Shown: positions 16,696 through 25,822, counted from the stretch's first letter. The stretch is 64,000 nt of DNA from Anaerolineaceae bacterium (GCA_016124855.1 WGMX01000018.1:1-64000), one strand, 5' to 3'. Notes: generated by a model from the letters alone, not told the origin. Translations and numbers: made by a program.

Positions 16696-19600
16696 TCAAA
16701 CACCGTACAAATTTTTGCAGGCCAACTCGTAATCAGCATATGAGACCAGAGATTTTAAACTATCCCGTAATCCGCTTCTTCGGATGTGAAGTTTTGATTT
16801 AGCCGGATCTAGATAAACTTGTATCGCGGTGCTAGTAGTTTTTATGGTATTCCATTCATCCAAAAGACTTCGGGTCTTGCTCACAACATCAACGTGAGAG
16901 GCATCTAGAGGATTGAACGGTGGGGTCACACCTAACGGAAGTTTGTGTATATGGCGTGCACCAAACTGACCACGGGGTTGAAAGTCCTTAATAATAAGAT
17001 TGATGGCCTCACTATTGAGTAAACCGACAAGATAGATGGCCTCATCTTCAGTCGGCACTGCTGCCCAATAAAGTGTTTGATCTACAATCAATTTATTCGT
17101 GAATTTATCTGCCGGAGCATAGGCAGCACAAGGTAGTGCACCTCCGGCGCCCATAAAAATAAGCCACCCTTCTAAAGGTATCAGCTGTGAAGACAATTTC
17201 CCTCTGGCGCTGTCCAATTTATTGAAAAATTTCTGCGATGAACTCAGTCCATCGGCTTTGAAAATTCTGTCAAACGCTTGGGACGTTGCCGCGCCGTAGG
17301 CCGCTAGACTGGTCTCAGAGATGGGAATCCACTGGCCGTCGGCATTCTTCTCTATCGGCAGCAAAGCCTTCGCTGGAGCACCAATGTCGAACGGTGTGAG
17401 ATGATTTGACAACAAGATTTCAAATACAAACTTCCGATCTATACCGTTGGCGGTGAGTGTGAAGGTTTTATGTTTTTTGGCATCTTCTATTAAATAGCGG
17501 AGGCTTCCCGTAGAACGGTCGATAGGCTTCACGTTCCATTTGGAAGAGGAAGGGGATAATGGGGTAATCTCATGGAAGATCAGAGTTCTTGGCATAATAT
17601 CAGCCCCTTGCCTGAACTCAGCAGGATTAAAAAAGCCATTCATGCCATCTCCCGCCGCAAGGGTGTCCGACCAAGCGGTGCGTCGGCCTTGGGAAATTCT
17701 CTTAAAGGTAAGTTCTGTCATTCCGAGAGGCGAGACCATCTTACCATTAATGGAATCTGGAATAGCTTTATGCGTTATTTCCTTCTTTCCAAAAAGCACT
17801 ATTGCCTCATTTTTGAAAGTCCCTTTCTCGACCCTCCATATGTTGTTAACAAGAAAGGGAACTGGTTTTGCAGTTTTCTGATAATTTGCTTCTCTGAATG
17901 GGTTATGGTGGTGAGCACTAAGAATCGTCTCTGGCAAAACACAGCCTATTACAGCATTGTCGGCTAGATATTTTTCGATGGCATGGAGAAGAAAAGTAGT
18001 CGCTAATTCAATATGTAAATGCGAAGATCCCCCCGGTTTTATTCCATACCCTTCTGCCCTATCTCGCAAGGCATCCTTATATGGGTTATCGGCAACTTTA
18101 CTCAGAGCAAGCCATGGCGGATTGGACACTAGACCATTGAACTGACCAGCTACCAACCCGGGTCGATAGCTATTACGTAATACGAACGCCCAAATACCGT
18201 TATGACCAACCCGTTGGAGCATATCGAGAGAAATAAGGAGTTCCATGCAAAACTTGTGCGTCTCGGATTCCTCATCCTCAGTAAGACTATCACCCGTATC
18301 AAGCAAAGCTTGGGTAACAAGCTCATGTACACCGTTGCTTGTAACAGTTAATGTTGATTGACGAGCGCTCGCCATAGCCATCGCGTAACCGCGATCTAGT
18401 AATGTATCAAAAAGCGATGCATGTTCAGATGAAATTAAGAACGTTGGCAGCTCCACAACCTTGTCATCTAGAATCAACTCATAACTAGCTGTATTGTCAC
18501 TTGTATCTACGTTCTTTGTCAGCGGAGTAATAGCAAATAAGGAATCCGCATGATATATCGGTATAGAAATTTCTTCAATTTCTGTGCCTGCTAACCACTC
18601 GCGTGCTGCCAGAACCCATCCCACCTTCGATAGCATTACAGCTAATGGGTCGATATCAAAACCGGTGATCACTGATGTTAGAAATGTCATGGTTGCCGTG
18701 TTTGCAACCGCTCCAGTAACTTGCAACCTTGCCGCAGCATGTTTGACAGCTTCAACTATCATTGCGCCCGAGCCACAACACATATCCACCAGTCGTGGGG
18801 TCACATCATCCAAGAATTGTTCAAAAACCTCGCTAACGATTTGTTCTGCAAGCCAGGCGGGTGTGAACTCTTGGCCAAGTAAAAGACGCTGAGAACGCTC
18901 GGCTAGCTGAGCCATTATTGAACCAAACAGGTCTTCAGCTGGAGAAGAGGCAAAATCGTAGGCACGTAAGTCATCTTGCATATCTTGAGCAATAGGAATA
19001 AGTATTCTCACGTGAGGCGGCTCATTAAGCCAGCCAAAGTAATCATATTCAACTAAGTTAGATAGACTGCGGGCCTTAAAAAACTCTCCATCCAGAATAG
19101 AAGCTAATTCGTCTTCGTTACTTGCTAATGCTTTTGCCTCAAGAACGTTAGCACAAAGAAGCTTGGCAAGTGTAAGTATATAGAGTTCACCAATATATGT
19201 ATCTTGGTCAAACCCACTAAGTTTTCCCAATTCCCCAAGATAAGAAACGAAGTCACTCCAAAGCTTTTTAATAAGTTCAGCATAGCCTTCGTTGCTTTCA
19301 AATGCGGCGGTCACAAGATCGCGAATCGCATGTATGTGTCGTCTGCAAAACTGACTGGAGAAACCGAGGTCGAAAGCCAAAGTTTCGGCGCCTAGAAGCC
19401 TTGCTCCTTCACGACCCAGATATTTAACTAGAAATTCACCAAGTAGTTGGGCTTCTCGAAGTCCTCCAGCAGAAAAATCTGCTCTGTCGATTTCTTCAAG
19501 TTCCAGATGATTTCGGCCGAAACTTGTTGCTTCAGAAACTGAATTTAGGGGGAGAATATTCTTAATACGATAGGCATACCAATGAAGAGTATCGGAAAGA

Positions 19601-19962
19601 ACTCCAACAATTAAACTTGCTGGTTGTCCATCGTTTAGCAGGCCAGCGCAATAGTCCTTGACTTGATTAAATCCGGACTCGAATAACTGTAGATTGGTAA
19701 GATCCTTTTCGTATTCGATGGCAGTTGCACCCACTAGAGCATCGACGAAACCATAGCTAGACTTGCCTTCTGTGAAAAAATGTAATTGTTTTTCGGAATC
19801 TATCACATGGTAACTAACCCACCACGGATTATTCGGAAACATTTGGGGAAGGTAAGCTGATAGGTTATGTCGAAGAACATCTTCCACCACACCTTGCCCC
19901 ATTAAATTGACAGCCTTGACAAGATATTCTTGCGCCGCGCTAATATTAAAATTAGTGTTCAC
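16696..19962 (-). CDS. Type IIG-like DNA methyltransferase with putative nuclease N-terminus
   Basis: A 1088-residue protein. The N-terminal ~130 residues resemble a PD-(D/E)XK-type fold: GFVDALVGATAIEYEKDL (about 71-88) gives Asp74 and a Glu83-x-Glu85-Lys86 variant of the ExK motif, followed by IVGVLSDTLHWYAYRI as in type I/IIG enzymes. The central part has SAM motif I (VDMCCGSGAM, about 390) after LLLGQEFTPAWLA, and the amino-methyltransferase motif IV NPPW (about 612). The C-terminal third ends with FGARHIHKLPLGVTPPFNPLD, like target-recognition regions of Eco57I/TaqI-type enzymes. It overlaps the upstream methyltransferase by 4 nt. It is best read as a combined cutting and methylating enzyme; the nuclease assignment is tentative. 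Confidence 0.8.
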   Translation of the reverse strand: MNTNFNISAAQEYLVKAVNLMGQGVVEDVLRHNLSAYLPQMFPNNPWWVSYHVIDSEKQLHFFTEGKSSYGFVDALVGATAIEYEKDLTNLQLFESGFNQVKDYCAGLLNDGQPASLIVGVLSDTLHWYAYRIKNILPLNSVSEATSFGRNHLELEEIDRADFSAGGLREAQLLGEFLVKYLGREGARLLGAETLAFDLGFSSQFCRRHIHAIRDLVTAAFESNEGYAELIKKLWSDFVSYLGELGKLSGFDQDTYIGELYILTLAKLLCANVLEAKALASNEDELASILDGEFFKARSLSNLVEYDYFGWLNEPPHVRILIPIAQDMQDDLRAYDFASSPAEDLFGSIMAQLAERSQRLLLGQEFTPAWLAEQIVSEVFEQFLDDVTPRLVDMCCGSGAMIVEAVKHAAARLQVTGAVANTATMTFLTSVITGFDIDPLAVMLSKVGWVLAAREWLAGTEIEEISIPIYHADSLFAITPLTKNVDTSDNTASYELILDDKVVELPTFLISSEHASLFDTLLDRGYAMAMASARQSTLTVTSNGVHELVTQALLDTGDSLTEDEESETHKFCMELLISLDMLQRVGHNGIWAFVLRNSYRPGLVAGQFNGLVSNPPWLALSKVADNPYKDALRDRAEGYGIKPGGSSHLHIELATTFLLHAIEKYLADNAVIGCVLPETILSAHHHNPFREANYQKTAKPVPFLVNNIWRVEKGTFKNEAIVLFGKKEITHKAIPDSINGKMVSPLGMTELTFKRISQGRRTAWSDTLAAGDGMNGFFNPAEFRQGADIMPRTLIFHEITPLSPSSSKWNVKPIDRSTGSLRYLIEDAKKHKTFTLTANGIDRKFVFEILLSNHLTPFDIGAPAKALLPIEKNADGQWIPISETSLAAYGAATSQAFDRIFKADGLSSSQKFFNKLDSARGKLSSQLIPLEGWLIFMGAGGALPCAAYAPADKFTNKLIVDQTLYWAAVPTEDEAIYLVGLLNSEAINLIIKDFQPRGQFGARHIHKLPLGVTPPFNPLDASHVDVVSKTRSLLDEWNTIKTTSTAIQVYLDPAKSKLHIRRSGLRDSLKSLVSYADYELACKNLYGV

Positions 19963-22049
19963 TTCTCAACCTTACGGTTATGTTTTCCTCTACGAGTTAT
20001 GCCATCTGTTACTAGGTCTTCCAAAGTCTTAATATCGGATCTAGATGCCGAGCGCCCTAGAAGTGCAGAAGCTACGACGTAATCTATCTGCTCAATTATG
20101 TTCTTACCCTCAGATTCTTTCGTGCTATTAGCCAGTCGATTGCCTAGATAAGAGAGGTTTTTATATTGAATCGCATCAAGATTTGGCATAGGTAAGCGAC
20201 GTAGATGGGTGGCCTCTACCTTCAATGCACCACCTCCCATTATAGAAGCAGACAATTCTAGCGCAGCACAGCACCAAGACGAATTAAGTAGTGCCAAAAT
20301 ATTATAAACATCAAGTGCTGTCCTTGCATCTAGCCAGAATGTGGAAAAATTAGCATCTATCAATGAGTTTCGGCCGATATTGAGAAAAGTTTTGGGGCGT
20401 GCACCATTGATTCTCGCCATAAACAAATCCGGTCTATGGCGCGGAGCGAAGTCAGGGAGCATATACCAGAATCTAGGTGCCACCCCCTTCTTTGGATCGC
20501 TTACTCGAATGTTTGGTTGTACTGCGGTGAAAGCCAGAATGTGTTTAGGATGCTCTTGCGTCCCAAAATTCGCATTTAGGGCTGCTTTGACTAGAGCTGC
20601 AAGTTGCCCAGGCATGACAGAATAGGCGTTTTTTGCCAAGTCACCATTCTTCTCAATATCCTCAAATAACGCAAAATTCTGAAGAGCCAAAACACGGCCT
20701 TTAAGATTCTTAGCATCAATCGCATATCCATCAGAAAGTTCGGCCTGACTTCGTAAAGCAGGTAATAAGCATGAGAGAGGAACTTCCAAAGCGCCAAGGC
20801 CAAGAATGTTACTTGGAACAATTAGGGCCATATTCTCGGCTTCGCTCAAGATATCAACGTAGAAAAATGCGTTAGCTCCAGTACGCAACCCTTGTCCTAT
20901 ATGAACACCTAAACGTTCTAATGATGGGAGACTAAAATCACCTGTTCCGGTTTCTAGCCAATGGATTAGTTCGTTGGGAATTGGGGAAATAACGATATTA
21001 ACTACTTTTGAGTCAATATCTTGCATGCTGGGAAACCACTTCTGATTGTTACAGATCCCATACAGATTTTCCGCTACCTGTGCGAACTGCACATGCTCAA
21101 CGTCAATTAGCTCATCTTTATGACTAGTACCTGACGCAAGCCAAGTGTGTATCTGTTGAGCAAATCGTCTTTCTTTATCTTTTTGTGAAGGAAATATACC
21201 CTCTACTATACTAGTAGAACCTTTAGCTGCACTAGAAAGTCGCACTCGCAAAAAGGTCTCATTACTCTCATATGTAAAGGCACTTTCCTTTCGGGGAATT
21301 CGTTGGGCAACAAGAAGTGAAGTTTTGACCTGCGCATCACTAAACCATGATGCGTGTTCATCTTCGACAATGAATTTGATTTTGAACCAACGAAGCAGCA
21401 TATAACGAACTAATGCCGAGTAGTCACGACTCAACCAAGCATCTGGCACAACTAAGGCTAAAGTGCCTTCATGGGCGACGAGAGCTGCACATAATATCCA
21501 AGCCGGAACGGCCAAATCAGCTAGACCAGAGTAACCGAAAGCTAAGTTTTTAAACAATGCCCGGTCAGTTTCATCAACAAAGGGGATGATATCCAACACC
21601 TTCAATAGGCCATCCCGAATGTCAGTTGTATTAGGTAAATTGAGTCCATTTTCTATACCATTTGCCATGCTTTGGTAGCGCACATATGGCGGATTAGTGA
21701 TCACCAAATTCCATTGCAATCTGGGGAGTTGATTAAGTGAATTCGGGTTAAAAGCATCTCCCAGAACATAATTGATACGAGGGAGTCGTGTCGTACAAAG
21801 TTCAAGCGCAACAGGATCAATTTCTATAGCTCCGAGATAATTCTCTATGGCTCCTAGTTCTACACAGGCCGCCAATATGTCCCCACTACCAGCCATAGGG
21901 TCTATAACGGAGGAAGCGTTCTCAGCCCCGGATAAAGCTGCCAGCAAACGCCCCAGTGCAACACCAGTAAAATATTGCCCCAGCCTTTTCTGACGGGCCA
22001 CACCACTCAAAACAACTTCCTCTTTCCTTAATTTCTCAGCAAGGCTCAT
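19959..22049 (-). CDS. N6-adenine DNA methyltransferase, TaqI/Eco57I type
   Basis: 696 residues. Near the start is RLGQYFTGVALGRLLA (about 22-37), the usual lead-in to motif I (VIDPMAGSGDILAA, about 48-61). Motif IV follows as NPPYVRYQ (about 118-125), the NPPY signature of adenine-N6 methyltransferases. The region from about 370 resembles a DNA target-recognition domain (LERLGVHIGQGLRTGANAFF, a phrase common in TaqI-like C-termini), ending in ALKVEATHLRRLPMPNL. The start ATG overlaps the stop of the first methyltransferase by 4 nt and its own end overlaps the third gene by 4 nt, so the three are translationally coupled. No nuclease motif is seen. Confidence 0.88.
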   Translation of the reverse strand: MSLAEKLRKEEVVLSGVARQKRLGQYFTGVALGRLLAALSGAENASSVIDPMAGSGDILAACVELGAIENYLGAIEIDPVALELCTTRLPRINYVLGDAFNPNSLNQLPRLQWNLVITNPPYVRYQSMANGIENGLNLPNTTDIRDGLLKVLDIIPFVDETDRALFKNLAFGYSGLADLAVPAWILCAALVAHEGTLALVVPDAWLSRDYSALVRYMLLRWFKIKFIVEDEHASWFSDAQVKTSLLVAQRIPRKESAFTYESNETFLRVRLSSAAKGSTSIVEGIFPSQKDKERRFAQQIHTWLASGTSHKDELIDVEHVQFAQVAENLYGICNNQKWFPSMQDIDSKVVNIVISPIPNELIHWLETGTGDFSLPSLERLGVHIGQGLRTGANAFFYVDILSEAENMALIVPSNILGLGALEVPLSCLLPALRSQAELSDGYAIDAKNLKGRVLALQNFALFEDIEKNGDLAKNAYSVMPGQLAALVKAALNANFGTQEHPKHILAFTAVQPNIRVSDPKKGVAPRFWYMLPDFAPRHRPDLFMARINGARPKTFLNIGRNSLIDANFSTFWLDARTALDVYNILALLNSSWCCAALELSASIMGGGALKVEATHLRRLPMPNLDAIQYKNLSYLGNRLANSTKESEGKNIIEQIDYVVASALLGRSASRSDIKTLEDLVTDGITRRGKHNRKVEK

Positions 22050-23851
22050 GGTGTCGTCTCTAAGAGCTTTTTGGCTCGAACATAAAACTCCTTTGCCCCT
22101 ATTTCTACATCTATCCCCAGTTCGAGACAGCGAGATATGAAGCGGGAATAAAGCCTTTTTGGATCTGCTGTAGCTTTATCCGCGAGCGAGAGTTCACTAA
22201 AGATTTCGCGAACAACACTCTCAATATTTTCTGAACTTTCAATAGCATTTCCCTTAGAAAGAAGTAGGAGCGGATCGCCTTTGACAGAACCTTCAGAAAC
22301 TGTTTGCTTAAAGCTTGCTTGTAGTTTGTCGAGAATGGTTGATGCTCTGACGACCAAGCCAGCTCCACTATACGACTGCGTCAACGCGCGCCATATTTCG
22401 GAACGTGCAGAGTGAAATACAATCGTTGCTAGACCATTAGGTTTGAGTAGGCGTGAAATTTCCTTAAAAACCTTTCCTATCATATTGCTATACTCCGCGA
22501 CGCTTCTACCTTGAGCATCGCTAACGATAATTTCCTTGGAACGATCAGTTGTAGTACCTAACCAAAGTTCATTAATTTGATTAATTTCAGCGTAAGGAAT
22601 GTAATCGCCAAATGGTGGATCTGTAAACACATAGTCAATACTTGAGTTTGGCAGATTTATGTCTTCACTACTGCGGTTATGCACTTTTACTTTGCCAGCA
22701 CTGCCATGTATCAGAGCAAATGACTGCTTTAGAGTCTTTATTTTTCTGGAAACACCTTCAAAAACATTCTTTTCGATTGGTAACCCACTTATATATAAGA
22801 CTCCGCTCTGAGACCCAGTTATTACAAAGTCCCCTTGACCATTTTTTACCACAACACGCGTCATTAAGGTCGAGTGGGAAGAGTTATAGCTCAGAACTAG
22901 AAGCTTTAGAGCGTCTCGTACATTTTCAGGAAAAGCATTGGCTAGATCCCAGAGGGTGGCAACTGCCAGAAAATTACGACTGGTATAAAAATGGTGCAGG
23001 TGCGTTATGCCTTTATGATACCCAGCCCTATGCAAATCGCCCCAAACGATATGTCTAATTGGCGCTGACAGAGGTAAGGGAATATCCTTAATAGAATCAT
23101 TTAGCTCACGATCATCTTCGGTCGGTTCCCTTCGCCATGTACGGGATCCTGTCTTGCCATAAACCTGTACAAGTACCCGTTTCTTACGTTCTGATTTGTC
23201 ATGAGTTAATGGATCAATGAAGGACTCAATCGCGCGTTTACAAGCATTGACTGAACATTTTGCGTGACATGATGGACAATCGAATGCATCTACAATTTGC
23301 AGAGGATAATGCCGCACAGTTGCGTCCCAGTATGATATTTCAGTCTGGCAGTGTGAGCAAATAAGCACATCTGACCAAATAGCATGGCGAAGAAAGCCAT
23401 CATTACCTTCTGAATCCCTAGCTTTATACATCCATCCCAGCTGACTTTGAGCTTGGGCAATTAGTTCTGAGGCGGCCTTGGCAAATACTTCTGGTGAAGG
23501 TGGGTTACAAAGTGTTTGAGCAACAAAGGATCCCAATACCCCAATATCGAAAAGGTGGGCTTTGCGAGGCCCCCATTCCGGCATTACTCCAAGGTTATTA
23601 GCCATACGTTTCATCGCTGGCGTAGGGCGGTCACATAGCAAAGTCGCAATCCCTGTTGTTCCGCTTCCACTAAAGGCATCCAGAATAGTCGCCCCCGTTT
23701 TAGTATGAGTTGCTATGAATACTGCGATTACCTCTGGAGAAATCTTAGTCGGATATGAAAAGGCATTGTAAAGTGGCCCTGTCCGCGACGCAGGCAGCGG
23801 CTCTTCGTAGAGTGATTTTATGTTTACATTGATGCTTTTATGATTTTGCAT
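22046..23851 (-). CDS. Zinc-ribbon DNA methyltransferase (N4/N6 type)
   Basis: First gene of the three-methyltransferase operon. The start is set at ATG 23851 (MQNHKSINVN) after a TTGGAAAAAA site; an in-frame start at 23881 is possible. SAM motif I is ILDAFSGSGTTGIATLL (about 52-68) near the N-terminus, motif IV is TDPPFGDYIPYAE (about 405), and RLLKPNGLATIVFHS fits the later strands. Between them lies a treble-clef/zinc-ribbon region with CSHC (about 162) and CPSC...C (about 195). This resembles Zn-ribbon adenine-specific methylases of the COG1743/DUF1156-like group, which often occur with other accessory defence genes. The partners here are unlike the DUF499/DUF3780 sets I know. Confidence 0.82.
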   Translation of the reverse strand: MQNHKSINVNIKSLYEEPLPASRTGPLYNAFSYPTKISPEVIAVFIATHTKTGATILDAFSGSGTTGIATLLCDRPTPAMKRMANNLGVMPEWGPRKAHLFDIGVLGSFVAQTLCNPPSPEVFAKAASELIAQAQSQLGWMYKARDSEGNDGFLRHAIWSDVLICSHCQTEISYWDATVRHYPLQIVDAFDCPSCHAKCSVNACKRAIESFIDPLTHDKSERKKRVLVQVYGKTGSRTWRREPTEDDRELNDSIKDIPLPLSAPIRHIVWGDLHRAGYHKGITHLHHFYTSRNFLAVATLWDLANAFPENVRDALKLLVLSYNSSHSTLMTRVVVKNGQGDFVITGSQSGVLYISGLPIEKNVFEGVSRKIKTLKQSFALIHGSAGKVKVHNRSSEDINLPNSSIDYVFTDPPFGDYIPYAEINQINELWLGTTTDRSKEIIVSDAQGRSVAEYSNMIGKVFKEISRLLKPNGLATIVFHSARSEIWRALTQSYSGAGLVVRASTILDKLQASFKQTVSEGSVKGDPLLLLSKGNAIESSENIESVVREIFSELSLADKATADPKRLYSRFISRCLELGIDVEIGAKEFYVRAKKLLETTP

Positions 23852-23980
23852 TTTTTTCCAAGAGATAAGATTTGACCACACGTGTATTGTAGAACATTTT
23901 TGCAGTTTTAGGACCGAATATCAGTCCAATATTAACCTGAATGTCATGAGTATGCCTCAATAATAGAATTGCAGTCTCAT

Positions 23981-24168
23981 TTAGTGACAGTCTAATAAAT
24001 TTATCGAGAGCAATTCATCCCAGCGGGTGGTGTAGTGGGGGCTTTTCATTTGGCGCATCATTTGCCAGTGTTGTTTTACCCCAGATGAGGCATAGAAAAG
24101 CGTCTGAGCGCCGTATTTCTGGTTGATGCTATCCAGTGCTTTCATCAGTGCCTCTTCTTTGGCCTCAT
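23981..24168 (-). pseudogene. UmuC (DNA polymerase V) C-terminal fragment
   Basis: The frame ending at 23981 encodes LMKALDSINQKYG, then QHWQMMRQMKSPHYTTRWDEL. This is the C-terminal DUF4113-type tail of UmuC translesion polymerases. Upstream of about 24168 the similarity stops and the sequence becomes the 3' part of the membrane-protein gene in another frame. Only about 55 codons of umuC remain; the polymerase domain is absent. UmuDC-type genes are common on integrative elements, so this is probable element debris. Confidence 0.75.
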
Positions 24169-24855
24169 TGCGGGGGGGTGAGCAGGTCGAGCTGGCGATT
24201 TCGGGCGGGCGTCGCGTTCGGGAACACCTTGTTGCAGATAGCGTCCGTACAGGGCGCGGTAGAGGACGGTAAACTCCACGTCCTGCCATGCCTGTTCACG
24301 GTGGTCGGTCGTGGTACGGCGCTCCAGTGCCAGCGTCGCGAGGCCGTCTCCGGCAACCAGTGCGCCGATGGAGATGATGAAGGCGGAGAGGACGGCCATC
24401 ACCAGTGCCGCCTGGCTGGTGGCGGGGAGGTTGCCAAAGGCTTCAATGATGGATGAAAAAGAAAAGTCACCGAGGTTGACGGCGGAGACGACGGAAGTGA
24501 AGGCTCCGGCGCCGTTAACGAGCATGGCGGTGAGAAATAGCAGGATTTCCAGTGCCCAGAGCGTCCACGGGAGGGCTTCTTTTTCGGCTTTGGCGAGGCG
24601 GCGGCGGAAGGCGGCGTAGAGCAAGCCAAACTCGACACCGATGGGGGCGATAAAGCCCCAACCGGGGGTGAGCTTGTCGAACACGCCTGCCGTGTGCGGG
24701 GCGGAGAGGCCATAGAGGACGAGGGCAACGACTACGATCCAATACGGAACGCTGCCGGTGAGGTGGTCACGGAAGGTGCGGCGCGGGGCTTCGTCGCGCA
24801 TCCAGCGCCGTTGTTCCTGGCGGTAGAGGGTTTCAAGGTTAATCACGTCACTCAT
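24145..24855 (-). CDS. GC-rich integral membrane protein, unknown function
   Basis: A 236-residue protein with a basic, charged N-terminus (LYRQEQRRWMRDEAPRR), four predicted membrane segments (about 36-55, 66-85, 98-118, 148-170) and a Pro/Arg-rich tail. A GAGTGA site lies just before ATG 24855. The tail (SPARPAHPPAMRPKKRH) reads across the junction with the umuC fragment, so the natural C-terminus may be lost. GC content is clearly higher than in the neighbouring methyltransferase operon, which suggests a separate origin. No family is recognised; similar multi-TM proteins occur in mobile elements without known role. Confidence 0.6.
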   Translation of the reverse strand: MSDVINLETLYRQEQRRWMRDEAPRRTFRDHLTGSVPYWIVVVALVLYGLSAPHTAGVFDKLTPGWGFIAPIGVEFGLLYAAFRRRLAKAEKEALPWTLWALEILLFLTAMLVNGAGAFTSVVSAVNLGDFSFSSIIEAFGNLPATSQAALVMAVLSAFIISIGALVAGDGLATLALERRTTTDHREQAWQDVEFTVLYRALYGRYLQQGVPERDARPKSPARPAHPPAMRPKKRH

Positions 24856-25099
24856 AATTTCACTCTAAGCTAATGGAGATTCGGGATGAGATTGAAAGAA
24901 GAAAACTACGCACATAACAGGGAAAACACACCAAGTCCAGTGTACGCGATGCCTCAAGGGTTAGGGGGTGGTATCCGTCCCTTTTCCCGCGTACACGGGA
25001 AAAGACGAGGCAGATTTTAGACTGGTCGCGCTCAACTTGTTATCAAGGTATAGAGGAGAGAAAGTGCTGATTTGCGATGGTCTGTACAAATTACGGCTA

Positions 25100-25116
25100 G
25101 ATTCCTGTCGAGGGCA
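25100..25116 (+). other. attR core with displaced tRNA-Arg 3' end
   Basis: The 11-bp core shared with the tRNA (25100-25110) is followed by AGGGCA. CGAGGGC (25109-25115) is the exact reverse complement of the tRNA acceptor strand GCCCTCG, with A73 next. The sequence before the core (TTACGGCTA) cannot form the T-stem, so this is a 3' fragment only. It marks the right boundary of the integrated element. Confidence 0.7.
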
Positions 25117-25129
25117 TAAATATTTATGC

Positions 25130-25159
25130 AAAACCACTGTCAGAGTGGTTTTTGTTTTT
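25130..25159 (+). terminator. Rho-independent terminator, formerly of tRNA-Arg
   Basis: A 9-bp stem (AAAACCACT/AGTGGTTTT, loop GTCAG) is followed by TGTTTTT. It lies 14 bp after the displaced tRNA 3' end, the normal place for a tRNA terminator, while the tRNA at 1884 has none. Confidence 0.85.
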
Positions 25160-25276
25160 CGTGACAAGTTCTGCTTGCCGCCGCAAAAAAGTGTTACACA
25201 ATTTACTCATGCGGTCGCCAACGTATCGCTGCATATAACCTAATGAGCCAGAATGAACTTCTCCGACGGGTAACGT

Positions 25277-25822
25277 TCAGGTGGTAGAATTTGGTTTTTT
25301 GAGGGAACGGTCGCCCTCTTCGCATAACGCCTGACCAATTTGTGCCGCCCATTGAATAATCTTTTCCCACTCTCGATAATCTCCGGGCGTTGCATCCATC
25401 TTCTTAGCTGCTGCCAGCTCAAACATATTGAGTTCGCCTATATCCAATTTCCCACGAAATATCGCAATATCGTGGGGCTTAATTTGCGCAGCAATAACAC
25501 GCAGGCCAGCGGGAAATTCCCACCCTTGTGCAATTTCTCTTGTCTTGCCCTCCCCCAGCGGCCCGCTGGAAAACAGCCAAACAGGAATTTGTGCTAGTTC
25601 TTGGGCATGCAGCGTCAAAAAGTTTGCGGCTGATAAGCGCCAATTGCCTTCATATACTGCACTACCCAACACAACTGCGTCGTAGCCAGTTATATAGTCC
25701 AACTGATCAATTTCTTTAACGTTTGCACTCACATTGCTAAACTGCTCTAGAGTTTGACCTATGGCACGAGCAATCTCCGCAGTTGATTGGTGCTTACTGG
25801 CATACGCCACTAATATCCGCAT
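25277..25822 (-). CDS. Flavodoxin-domain protein (HemG/FldA-like)
   Basis: 181 residues starting MRILVAYASKHQSTAEIARAIG, the FMN-phosphate binding loop of flavodoxin-like proteins (T/S-rich after strand 1). VVLGSAVYEGNWRLSAANFL (about 50-70) and VWLFSSGPLGE (about 82-92) match flavodoxin_5-type proteins related to protoporphyrinogen oxidase HemG. It probably carries FMN and passes electrons; the partner is unknown. It is divergent from the pyruvate:ferredoxin oxidoreductase gene, with about 390 bp between, so an electron-acceptor link to NifJ is possible but not shown. It is the first host gene right of the element. Confidence 0.85.
   Translation of the reverse strand: MRILVAYASKHQSTAEIARAIGQTLEQFSNVSANVKEIDQLDYITGYDAVVLGSAVYEGNWRLSAANFLTLHAQELAQIPVWLFSSGPLGEGKTREIAQGWEFPAGLRVIAAQIKPHDIAIFRGKLDIGELNMFELAAAKKMDATPGDYREWEKIIQWAAQIGQALCEEGDRSLKKPNSTT

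Larger units (their letters stand above)
1939..25110. mobile_element. Serine-recombinase element integrated in tRNA-Arg
   Basis: An 11-bp core (GATTCCTGTCG) in the tRNA T-arm at 1939-1949 recurs at 25100-25110. The sequence after the right copy (AGGGCA) completes a perfect 7-bp complement to the tRNA acceptor strand and is followed by a terminator, as expected of the original tRNA 3' end displaced by insertion. The sequence after the left copy (GGGGTA) gives a weaker but workable acceptor stem brought by the element. A large serine recombinase reads toward the left end. Cargo: UppP/two-component/ABC resistance-like set, IS debris, ardA remnant, three-methyltransferase operon, membrane protein and umuC fragment. 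No conjugation or replication genes are recognised, so the element may be decayed or depend on a helper. Confidence 0.7.

Noticed and set aside
24968-25243. Plus-strand frame across the attR region
   Set aside because: It runs through the displaced tRNA end and the terminator stem, has no ribosome site and shows no protein character.
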